From Streptomyces violascens (GTDB lineage Bacteria > Actinomycetota > Actinomycetes > Streptomycetales > Streptomycetaceae), in NCBI RefSeq assembly GCF_014649955.1, contig NZ_BMUA01000005.1, positions 248,001 to 312,000 of the forward strand: a DNA stretch of 64,000 nt, given 5' to 3'. Shown here piece by piece: positions 1 through 8,200 of this stretch. Each line of letters opens with the position of its first letter. Positions within the stretch are counted from its first letter, which is position 1. Made by a program: the position numbers and the translations under genes. Under the pieces are notes generated by a model. The model worked only from the letters and a program-made list of their open reading frames with translations. It was not told the origin of the DNA and made no database searches.

Positions 1-1
1 C

Positions 2-388
2 GGTCCACCACCGGACTCCGCCGTAGGGACCACGGTTCCGGCCACGCCGGCCCAGGCCCGCGACGCGGCCCGCGCCTTCCTCTCCACGCTGGCGCCCCGG
101 CCCACCAGGGAGAGCGCCGAGAACGTGGTGCTCGTCGTCTCCGAGCTCGTCACGAACGCGCTCCGGCACGCGGGCGGCGCCACGGCCCTGGACTTCGCCG
201 CCGACCGCAGCACGCTGCACATCAGCGTGCGGGACCCCAGCCCCGTCCCGCCCCGCGAGCGCCCGCCGGACCTGCGCGGATACGAGGGCGGATTCGGCTG
301 GCCCCTGGTCCACCGCCTGTCCCGCAGCGTGGCCGTCCTGCCCTGCGGTGACGGCGGGAAGAGTGTCTGCGTCGCCCTGCCGCGCTAG
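2..388 (+). CDS. ATP-binding protein, anti-sigma/SpoIIAB-type (5' truncated)
   Basis: The reading frame is open from base 2, so the true start lies upstream of the window. The visible 128 residues read as a GHKL/HATPase_c_2 domain of the RsbW/SpoIIAB kind. An N-box-like stretch (SELVTNALRHA) is followed by a DPSP segment and a GGFGWPLV loop that would bind ATP. Such small cytosolic ATPases in streptomycetes act as anti-sigma factors or serine kinases. A SigB/F-type sigma factor gene begins about 125 bases downstream on the same strand, so a regulatory link is plausible but not shown. The family call is firm; the partner is inferred. Confidence 0.8.
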   Translation, partial: GPPPDSAVGTTVPATPAQARDAARAFLSTLAPRPTRESAENVVLVVSELVTNALRHAGGATALDFAADRSTLHISVRDPSPVPPRERPPDLRGYEGGFGWPLVHRLSRSVAVLPCGDGGKSVCVALPR

Positions 389-513
389 GAGGCCGGGCTT
401 CCGGTCGTACCGCGTACTTCAGCCACGTACGGAACGCACACGCATGATCCGAATCAGGAAGGGCACCCGATGGCTTCGACGGATGCAGTCACGTGACTAG
501 GGAGGTTGTCCAC

Positions 514-1422
514 ATGGCAGCGGCGCGGGTGACGGGACGCGAGCGGACGGACCGGACGGCGGCCACGACCATGGAGCCCGGGGCGGGGGAGTTGCCCTGG
601 GTGGAGGACGCGGGGAAGGTCGCGCCCAAGGACGCGCGAGAGCTGTCCAAGGTGTTCTTCGAGCGGCTCCAGGTCCTGGAGGAGGGCACCGAGGAGCATC
701 AGTACGCGCGGAACACGCTGATCGAGATGAACCTCTCGCTGGTGCGCTTCGCGGCGGGCCGGTTCCGCAACCGCGGGACCGGCGAGATGGAGGACGTGAT
801 CCAGGTCGGCACGATCGGCCTGATCAAGGCGATCGACCGGTTCGAGCTGTCGCGCGAGGTGGAGTTCACCTCTTTCGCGGTGCCGTACATCGTGGGCGAG
901 ATCAAGCGGTTCTTCCGTGACACGACCTGGGCCGTGCACGTACCGCGCCGCCTCCAGGAGCTGCGGGTGGAGATCGCGAAGGCCAAGGAGCGCCTCGCCC
1001 TCGCACTGGACCGCGACCCGACGGTGCGGGAGCTCGCGGAGCACCTGGACCGGGACGAGGAGGAGATCGTCGAGGGCCTCGTCGCGGCCAACGGCTACAC
1101 CGCCGGCTCGCTCGACATGTCCGCCGACGCGGAAGAAGGGGGCGGCGCGGCCGTCGGCAGGAGCCGTACTTTCGTCGACTTCATCGGCGAGGACGACCCC
1201 GGCATGGAGAAGGTGGAGAACCTCCAGACACTGGCGCCGCTGATGGGCGCGCTGAGCGAGCGCGAGCGGTGCATCGTGAGCATGCGGTTCGGGAGCGAGC
1301 TGACGCAGGCCGAGATCGGCCGGGAGCTCGGGGTCTCGCAGATGCAGGTGTCGCGCTTGCTCTCCCGCATTCTGGCCAAGCTGCGCGCCGGGATGGTCGA
1401 GGAGCGGGCCGCGCGCGCCTGA
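514..1422 (+). CDS. RNA polymerase sigma factor, SigB/SigF/SigG family
   Basis: This is a group 3 sigma factor of about 302 residues. It has region 2 (the RFRNRGTGEMEDVIQVG part resembles the core-binding and -10 recognition segments), region 3 (EIAKAKERLALAL onwards) and a C-terminal region 4 helix-turn-helix (LTQAEIGRELGVSQMQVSRLL). A GTG at 493 is in frame, but ATG 514 has a strong ribosome site (AGGGAGG at 499-505), so I choose 514. The family directs stress, osmotic and sporulation transcription and is held by HATPase anti-sigma factors, one of which lies just upstream. Which of the many Streptomyces SigB paralogues this is cannot be told from sequence alone. Confidence 0.93.
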   Translation: MAAARVTGRERTDRTAATTMEPGAGELPWVEDAGKVAPKDARELSKVFFERLQVLEEGTEEHQYARNTLIEMNLSLVRFAAGRFRNRGTGEMEDVIQVGTIGLIKAIDRFELSREVEFTSFAVPYIVGEIKRFFRDTTWAVHVPRRLQELRVEIAKAKERLALALDRDPTVRELAEHLDRDEEEIVEGLVAANGYTAGSLDMSADAEEGGGAAVGRSRTFVDFIGEDDPGMEKVENLQTLAPLMGALSERERCIVSMRFGSELTQAEIGRELGVSQMQVSRLLSRILAKLRAGMVEERAARA

Positions 1423-1488
1423 CCGCCGCCGATCGATTTCCGGAAGGGCCGGCGTCCGCCTGCCCGAGCTGAATGCTGGAGGCGATCC

Positions 1489-1908
1489 ATGACTTCCGTG
1501 TGCGAGACCGTGTTCATGAATCTGGAGGCCGATGGGACGCAGCGTTTCCCGGTGGTCACCCAGTTGCTGTACGAGTCCGACGACCCCTTCGCGATCCGCG
1601 TCCTGTTCGAGTTACAGGAGGACGTGGCCGTCACCTGGACGATCGAGCGGGACCTCCTGGCCCGGGGGTTCGGGCAGGAGGTCGGCGACGGCGACATACG
1701 GGTCGCCCCGCAAGTCGTCGCGGGGCGGCGTGAGACACGCATCGAACTGGCGGGCTGCGGCCTCGACGGGGAATGGGGCCGCGTCGTGTTCTCCGCGTGG
1801 GAACCCGCACTGCGGGACTTTCTGGCCAGGACGTACGAGGCCGTCCCGCCGGGGGAGGAGGAGGTCGACCTGGACACCTTCCTCGCCGAGGTGCTGACCG
1901 CAGGCTGA
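1489..1908 (+). CDS. SsgA-like sporulation/cell division protein with a TTA codon
   Basis: The 139-residue protein matches the actinomycete-specific SsgA-like (SALP) family in length and pattern. An N-terminal acidic start is followed by the YESDDPFAIRV segment, a WTIERDLLA motif, and a C-terminal VPPGEEE-(L/F)LAEVL tail. SALPs steer peptidoglycan synthesis, septum placement and spore wall maturation. The start ATG has GGAGG 7 bases upstream. Leu42 is encoded by TTA (1612-1614), the rare codon read by the bldA tRNA, so translation may be developmentally gated. It lies 66 bases behind the sigma factor gene and may be co-transcribed with it. Confidence 0.88.
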   Translation: MTSVCETVFMNLEADGTQRFPVVTQLLYESDDPFAIRVLFELQEDVAVTWTIERDLLARGFGQEVGDGDIRVAPQVVAGRRETRIELAGCGLDGEWGRVVFSAWEPALRDFLARTYEAVPPGEEEVDLDTFLAEVLTAG

Positions 1909-2013
1909 CCCCGCGGCCCACGAGCGGTCGGCAGGAGAACCGGACACGAAACCGGTGCGGGCCACGTGATCGGGGCTTGCCGCGATTCGGAACGGAAAGG
2001 GGACACCCTCGTG

Positions 2014-2364
2014 ATGAACAAGGACCTCTGGGGCTACCAGGACACCAGCGGCCATCTCGCCGGCGTGGACCTGCGCGGCTGGAAGGTCGAGGCCGCCGAC
2101 GGGAACATCGGCAAGGTCGACCACCACTCCGACGAGGTCGGCTCCTCGCACCTCGTGGTGGACACCGGGCCATGGATCTTCGGCAAGCGCGTCCTGCTGC
2201 CGGCCGGCACCGTCACCCGGCTCGACCCGGACGAGAAGAAGATCCATGTCGCCCTCACCCAGGACCAGGTCAAGGACTCGCCGGAGTTCGAACCCGCCAC
2301 CCATCTCGACGATCCCACCTACCGCGACATGATCGGCCGCTACTACGGCGGCCCACTGTCCTGA
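2014..2364 (+). CDS. PRC-barrel domain protein
   Basis: A soluble protein of about 116 residues. The central part (GVDLRGWKVEAADGNIGKVDHH, then VDTGPWIFGKRVLLPAG) has the alternating strand pattern of a PRC-barrel fold, as in photosynthetic reaction centre H subunit and RimM. Single PRC-barrel proteins in actinomycetes are often stress-associated; the exact role is unknown. The start is ATG 2014 (GTG 2011 is the alternative), preceded by GAAAGGGGA at 1995-2003. The longer frame from 1966 lacks a ribosome site. A perfect terminator hairpin follows at 2391-2418. Confidence 0.75.
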   Translation: MNKDLWGYQDTSGHLAGVDLRGWKVEAADGNIGKVDHHSDEVGSSHLVVDTGPWIFGKRVLLPAGTVTRLDPDEKKIHVALTQDQVKDSPEFEPATHLDDPTYRDMIGRYYGGPLS

Positions 2365-2390
2365 ACTCCCTTGCCTCATCCGCCAGTTGG

Positions 2391-2418
2391 TGGCCCCGCC
2401 GGATCGACGGCGGGGCCA
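2391..2418 (+). terminator. Hairpin terminator after PRC-barrel gene
   Basis: An 11-bp perfect stem (TGGCCCCGCCG / CGGCGGGGCCA) with a 6-base loop lies 27 bases after the PRC-barrel stop codon. There is no U-tract, as is usual in Streptomyces. Confidence 0.75.
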
Positions 2419-2535
2419 TTCCCGGTTTGCGGCCGCCGGTGACGTGGTGAGGACCGCCCCCCCGCATGGCCGTTCGCGGCAGGCGGGGGGGCGGGGCGAA
2501 AGGTGAGACTGCCTGGCAGGAGGAGGTGGTCGGCC

Positions 2536-2835
2536 ATGAGTGTGGAGGACACCGGGGATTCCGGTGCGGGGGAGCGACTCCTGGAGGATCTGCTCACCCA
2601 GTCCACCCTGCACGCCGCGGTCCTCGACGCAATGGGCCACGACCTCGCCTCGGGTCTGACGACGTCGGTCGCCCTTGCGGGCTATCGCAATGCCCGGCGG
2701 GCAGGTGCGGGGCTGCTCGACCTCGTCGGGACCATTGACCAGGCCCTCGCCCAGTGGCTGCCCGGCAAGCTGCTCCACACCGACGGCGTCACGAAGGCGC
2801 GTTTCCCCATGGTGACGGGGAGTGATCTGAACGGG
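2536..2835 (+). pseudogene. Truncated or decayed ORF, family unknown
   Basis: ATG 2536 is preceded by GGAGGAGG and opens a frame with strongly GC-biased third positions for about 95 codons (starting MSVEDTGDSGAGERLL). From about 2835 the bias is lost. The frame then runs on without stop until 3150, overlapping the start of the well-supported DUF4142 gene at 2955. This looks like a gene that lost its 3' part. The helical segment with LHAAVLDAMGHDLASGLT is not diagnostic for me. It could instead be a short divergent gene whose annotated stop is 3150. Confidence 0.35.
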
Positions 2836-2954
2836 CGGGCGTCGGGAAGCGGCCCTAGGATGTGTCGGGTTGAGCCATATGCCCGGACAGCCACTCAGCT
2901 GCGATCCGGATGCCGAAGTGGCCCTCACTCGGTCCACGGACACGTGGAGGTCTC

Positions 2955-3506
2955 ATGCGTTTCACTCATACCTGCGCGACGGCGGCGGCCGCCGTGGTGC
3001 TCACCCTCACGGGAACCACGACCGCGTTCGGCGCGGCCAGCCCCGCGGCGTCCTCGGACGCGACGTTCCTGCAGACGATCCACCAGGCCAACCTGGCGGA
3101 GATCGCCGCGGGCAAGGACGCCAAAACACACGCGAACAGCGCCTGTGTGAAACGGGTCGCGGCCATCATCGTGCGCGACCACACCGCGCTGGACGCCAAG
3201 GGAGCGGCCGTGGCCAAGGCCAAGGACATCGCCATGGCCAAGGAACCCAGCGCCGCCCAGAACAGGCAGCTGGACGATCTGAAGCCGAAGGACGGCACCA
3301 CGGCGTACGACGCCGCCTGGCTGAAGATGCAGAGCGACGGTCACCAGCAGGCGCTCGCTCTGATCGACAAGGAGCTGAGCTCCGGCAAGGACAGCCAGAT
3401 CCAGGCGGCCGCCAAGGCGGCGCGGCCCGTCGTGGCCGGGCACCTGAAGATGGTGGAAGGCGGCGTGTGCCGCACGCCCCTGGAAAGCGCATCGCCGCAG
3501 CGGTGA
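2955..3506 (+). CDS. Secreted DUF4142 family protein
   Basis: A protein of about 183 residues with a cleavable signal peptide (MRFTHTC, hydrophobic Ala/Val/Leu core, likely cut near AFGAAS). The mature helical domain is typical of DUF4142: ATFLQTIHQANLAEI, then an acid-rich HTALDAKGAAVAKAK helix and a late HLKMVEGG helix. DUF4142 proteins are exported ferritin-like four-helix bundles of unsettled function. ATG 2955 has GGAGG at 2946-2950; the longer frame from 2910 is not supported. A strong terminator follows. Confidence 0.85.
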   Translation: MRFTHTCATAAAAVVLTLTGTTTAFGAASPAASSDATFLQTIHQANLAEIAAGKDAKTHANSACVKRVAAIIVRDHTALDAKGAAVAKAKDIAMAKEPSAAQNRQLDDLKPKDGTTAYDAAWLKMQSDGHQQALALIDKELSSGKDSQIQAAAKAARPVVAGHLKMVEGGVCRTPLESASPQR

Positions 3507-3523
3507 CCCCGCCGACGGCAGCC

Positions 3524-3555
3524 GTGCCCCCTCGCCCTTGGTGGCGAGGGGGCAC
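3524..3555 (+). terminator. Strong hairpin terminator after DUF4142 gene
   Basis: A 13-bp perfect stem, GTGCCCCCTCGCC paired with GGCGAGGGGGCAC, closes a 6-base loop 18 bases after the DUF4142 stop. Confidence 0.85.
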
Positions 3556-3606
3556 GAGCCGCAGGCTCCTCCGGCCGACACCACCGACGACGACCCGTAG
3601 GTGCCC

Positions 3607-5253
3607 ATGAAACCAACCAGGCGGGAGCCCATACCCCCGGCCCATCGAGGTCGCGGATTCGGCTCGGGAAGCCCGCAGACCGAACGCATGGTGCGGACGC
3701 TGCTGCGCCGCCGCAAGAAGAGCCTGAGCCCGGACGACGTCAAGGTCGCGGACAAACCCGCCGTGCGCCGCGCCGTGTCAGCGGCCGCGCTCGGCAACAC
3801 CATGGAGTGGTTCGACTTCGGCGTCTACGCCTATGTCGCCGCCACCCTCGGCAAGGTCTTCTTCCCGTCGAGCTCGCCGGGCGCCCAGGTCATTTCGACG
3901 TTCGCCACGTTCGCGGCGGCCTTCGTCGTCCGGCCGCTCGGCGGGCTCGTGTTCGGCCCGCTCGGTGACCGCGTGGGGCGCCAGAAGGTCCTCGCCGTCA
4001 CCATGATCATGATGGCGATCAGCACCTTGGCGGTGGGATTCCTGCCGGGATACAAGTCGATCGGTCTCGCCGCCCCCATCCTGCTCCTGCTGTGCCGGCT
4101 CGTTCAGGGCTTCTCCACCGGAGGCGAGTACGCCGGGGCCACCACCTACATCGCCGAGTACTCGCCCGACCGGATACGCGGCTTCCTCGGCAGCTGGCTC
4201 GACTTCGGCACCTTCGTGGGTTACTCCCTCGGCTCCGGCATGGTCACCGTCCTGACCGGCGTCCTGAGCGAGGACCAGATGGTCGACTGGGGGTGGCGTA
4301 TCCCGTTCTACGTCGCAGGACCGCTCGGGCTCATCGGCCTCTACATGCGGCTCAGGCTGGATGAGACACCCGCGTTCCAGGAGGCCGAGGAGCGGGGACG
4401 TGAGGCGGTGGCACGGGGCGGGGCAACGCCCGAGGAGGAAGAGCGCCTGGAACAGGCCCGCATGTCCGGCAAGGGCCGCCTCAAGGAGGTCATCACCCAG
4501 CACTGGCAGGCCATGCTCGTGTGCATCGGACTCGTCCTGCTCTACAACGTCACCAACTACATGGTGACGTCCTACCTGCCGACCTACATGAGCACCACCC
4601 TCGGCGAACCCGACCTCACCGCCCAGCTCCTCGTCCTCGGCACGATGGTGCTCGTCGTCCTCACCATCACCGCCGTCGGTCGTTCCTCGGACCGCTACGG
4701 CCGACGGCCGCTGTTCCTGTGGGGCGGGGCCGCGATGGTCGTCTTCTCGGTGCCCGTCTTCCAGCTCATCCGCCAGGGCGGCATCATCCTCCCGGCCATC
4801 GGCTGTGCCATCCTCGGCCTGTTCCTGGTGTGCTTCGCGGGGACGAGTGCCGCGACGCTGCCGGCCCTCTTCCCGACCCATCTGCGCTACGGCGGGCTGT
4901 CGCTCGCCTTCAACTTCTCCGTGTCGCTGTTCGGCGGCACCACCCCGCTCGTGGCCTCCGCCCTGGTCAATACGACCGGCAACGAACTCGTGCCCGCCTA
5001 CTACCTGATGGCCGCGGGCGCGATCGGTGTCGTCTCGGCCCTGTTCCTGCGCGAGACCGCGGGCAAGCCGCTGCGCGGATCGTCGGCCATGGTCGAGTCC
5101 GAGGAGGAGGCACGCGAGATGGTGGCACGCAGCCGCACCCACGCGGGCCGCCGGGCCCGCGACATCTGGCTCCAGCTGCGCCGGGGCCACCTGCCGCACC
5201 CACACCTGCCGCACCGCTCCGGCAAGAGCGGTCGGCAGGACCGGCAGGACTGA
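3607..5253 (+). CDS. MFS transporter, metabolite:H+ symporter (ProP-like)
   Basis: An inner-membrane carrier of about 548 residues. The segment GNTMEWFDFGVYAY opens TM1 in the metabolite:H+ symporter family (ProP, ShiA, KgtP). GPLGDRVGRQKVL is the MFS loop 2-3 signature and QGFSTGGEYAGA is the family's TM4-5 motif. Twelve membrane segments can be traced, split by a charged central loop (residues about 255-300). An unusual basic 60-residue N-terminal cytosolic tail precedes TM1, and the C-terminus is Arg/His rich. The start is unsure: ATG 3607 has no good ribosome site and ATG 3688 is a shorter option. Proline/betaine or organic acid uptake is the family-based guess. Confidence 0.88.
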   Translation: MKPTRREPIPPAHRGRGFGSGSPQTERMVRTLLRRRKKSLSPDDVKVADKPAVRRAVSAAALGNTMEWFDFGVYAYVAATLGKVFFPSSSPGAQVISTFATFAAAFVVRPLGGLVFGPLGDRVGRQKVLAVTMIMMAISTLAVGFLPGYKSIGLAAPILLLLCRLVQGFSTGGEYAGATTYIAEYSPDRIRGFLGSWLDFGTFVGYSLGSGMVTVLTGVLSEDQMVDWGWRIPFYVAGPLGLIGLYMRLRLDETPAFQEAEERGREAVARGGATPEEEERLEQARMSGKGRLKEVITQHWQAMLVCIGLVLLYNVTNYMVTSYLPTYMSTTLGEPDLTAQLLVLGTMVLVVLTITAVGRSSDRYGRRPLFLWGGAAMVVFSVPVFQLIRQGGIILPAIGCAILGLFLVCFAGTSAATLPALFPTHLRYGGLSLAFNFSVSLFGGTTPLVASALVNTTGNELVPAYYLMAAGAIGVVSALFLRETAGKPLRGSSAMVESEEEAREMVARSRTHAGRRARDIWLQLRRGHLPHPHLPHRSGKSGRQDRQD

Positions 5254-5281
5254 CGCGGACCCGCCTCCGCGCTTCGGGACG

Positions 5282-8200
5282 TCAGGACTCCACGCGCCTC
5301 CCCTCGGCCAGCCGCTCCCAGGCATCCGCGAACATCTCGTGCAGCGGTGCGGTCGGCAGGATCCGGCCGAACGGGGAGTGGATCTCGCTGCCCCACAGCG
5401 GGCGCACCGCATGCGCTGCCAGCTTCACCGTCTCCAACGGCAGGTGCGGCGCCTTGAGTTCAGCCCATTCCCCGGGCAGGAACAGCGTGCGGCCGGCCCG
5501 GGCCCGCTTGGCCTCCACCACCATGCCCGCGCCGAGCAGCTCCGTGCGGACCTCCGTGTGACGCTTGGCCGACCAGCCGTTCCACCGCCGCACGTTCCGG
5601 TCGGTGGGCGCGGCAAGCGTCGCCAACTGGAGGTACAGCGCCGCCGCGTCGGCTCCGACCCCGAGCTCCGGCGCCACTCGGGCGACCAGGTCGGGGCAGG
5701 ACTGCCGCGGATCCGCCTCGTACGCACCCACCGGGACCGCTCCCGACCGGGACCGCAGCATCATGCGCTCCAGGCCGCCCCCGGCCAACAGCGGGGCCAC
5801 CCGGCCGAGTTCCTCGCCCAGATCGGTGATCTCAGTGACCCGACGCCACACCTCGGGGTCGGCGACCGCGGCAGGCCTGAGGAAGGAGGCACCCCCGGGG
5901 GCACAGACCACCAGGGGCCCGGAGTCGTACGCGGTCACTGGGACGGGACCCTCCTCCTTGCGGGCGTCCATCGCCACCGGCAACCGCCCGGGCCCGAACC
6001 GCTCGGCGATCCGCGCCGAGGTGTCCTGCACCCGGCCGCCCGGCAGCGCCACCAGCAGGTCAGGACGATCGAGTTCGGCCCGCAGCCGCTCGTACAGGAC
6101 CGCCGCGCCGGCCACCGCCGGGTCGCCCACGGGCCGGTCCGTCCACGCCCACACCAGCGCGCTCGCTATCTGCCGGAACGCGAGCCCCACCGGGGTGCGG
6201 TAGGGCAGTTCGGGGCCGGCCGGCGGCACCGCCCGGACCTCAACTCCTATGCCGTACCGGGTCGCCGCCAGCTCCCAGCCGGCCGCCTCCACGGTCGTGT
6301 CCTCGGCGGCTTCGTACCCGGCCGCGAGCCGCCGGGCCCACACTTCGGACAGGCCGAGGCTCGTCTCCAGGGCGTCGGCCGCCTCGTCGTCGACGACTGG
6401 CAGCGCCCCGATCAGCTCCCGCCACACCCCGGCCATCCGTTCCGCCGCCGCCACGACCCCGCCCGGGCGCCACAGCTCGGCCGGGTCCTCGGGCAGGGCG
6501 GCCGCGAGTACGGCCCGGCGGCCGGACGCCCCGAGCCGTGCTCGCAGATGGTCGTACGACTCGGCCGTCATCGGGGTCGCCTTGTAGGGAGCCTTGCGGG
6601 CCAGGCTCCGGTCCTCGTCCCGGTCGGGCCGGCCGACGAGCCCGGCCATCACGAGCCGCGCCACGGCCCGCCGTACGCCCGTGAGTTCGGCGAAGCGCGC
6701 TGCCGCCGACTCCGGCACGGGGAGCGGCCCGTGGGCGCCGACCGCCGCCACCAGGGCTCGCATGCGGGCGGCGTCGTCCCGCTCCACCCCGACGAGGCGT
6801 GCCTGGGGGACCGCCGCCGGGACCGGGTCGGCGTCCCGGTTCTGCGAGGCGGGTGCCACGAACCAGCGCTGCGAGCCTCCGGCCCGTACCGCTTGGCAGG
6901 CCACGGCGATCCCGGCCGCCCGCAACCCGGTCAGGTCCTTGGCATCGGATGTGCGACCCACCCACCACCGGCTGCCCGCACGGGCGAAGGGCTGGTCGGC
7001 CCACGTGTCCAGGAGCGCGAGGAGCGCGGCCCGTTCGGCGTCCGGGGTCGGGGTCACCGCCGCTCGCCATGCCGCGGCGTCGATCGCGCCGAGCAGCTGC
7101 GACCAGTCGCACGGCGGCGCCGGTGGCGAGAGCCGCCTGACCTCCTCCGGGATCGTGCCGTCCAGGCAGGCTCCGTCGGCGGCCAGTGCGCTCAGCGTCG
7201 CGGGCAGGGCGACGTCCGGCTCCCGCCGCCACGGATCGCGCTCTCCCTCCGAGATCAGCCCGAACAGCGCGGGCATCAGCTCGGTGTCCGGCGCGGAGCC
7301 GCGCGGCAGCACGGGCGGTGCCTCGGCGAGCAGGACCACGCGCCGGCGCAGGGCCCGCCGCCGCTCCTCGACCCGCGCGGCCCGCGAGGCCACCGCCACC
7401 ACGGCCTCGGTCAGCACCGGATCGGTGATGTCCGGCAACTCCCGGGCAACGGCGGCACGCAGAGCCCCGGCATCCTCAAGTGCGGCCGTCAGCAAGGCGT
7501 CCGCCGCCTGCCGGTCCACCTTCCGCAGTGCCCGGGATCCGGCCGCGTCCCGCGTCCGCAACAGGTACCAGAACGCCGGCGGCAGGGACACGCCTCCCGA
7601 GACGGTGACCCGCCGGGCCGGTGCCGCATGGGGGTTACGGGGCGAGGAGTGACCGTCCAGCTCCCAGAGCAGGGTTCCGTCGGCGGCGTACGCACGCACT
7701 CCCGTCCGGGTCTCCGCCTCGGCGAGGACCACGTCCTCCACCGCTCCTTCCGGCGGAGCCCACAGACCCCAGGGCTCCTGTCCCGGCCGGTCGATGTCGA
7801 ACCGGGCCGTGCGCCCGTCCACGCTCTCCACCAGGAAATGGTCGGGCGCGTGGTCGCGGTGCCGGGTGCGGAACAGCACCCGCGTTCCGACGAGACCGTC
7901 CCGGCAGCCGAGCGGTGAATCCGTCAACTCGCGCGGCAGCGGCGCCAGTTGGAGGGCTTCCGTAGCGAGGGTCATGCCCGTCTCGGACGGGTCGGTGCTC
8001 GCGGAACGGCCCGGGAAGTCGGGCAGCGCCTCCGCGCCCCGCCACTCCCCGGTGACCGGATCCACCACTTCCCAGGGCCGCCTTCCGTAGACAGCGTTGG
8101 TCCAGATCCGGGAGCCGTCACCGAGCTGCAGCTCGTCCCGGTCGATGCCCTCCGTGCCACCCGGGCGCAGCACCCGTACACCGCCGTGCCGCCCGCCACC

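Noticed and set aside
454..1091. Long minus-strand frames antisense to the sigma factor
   Set aside because: Composition is typical of shadows, and the plus-strand sigma factor has clear domains and a ribosome site.
5027..7918. A 963-codon plus-strand frame antisense to the giant gene
   Set aside because: It is the mirror of the minus-strand giant gene and MFS tail: very Arg/Pro/Gly rich and without domains, as expected of GC-rich shadow frames.
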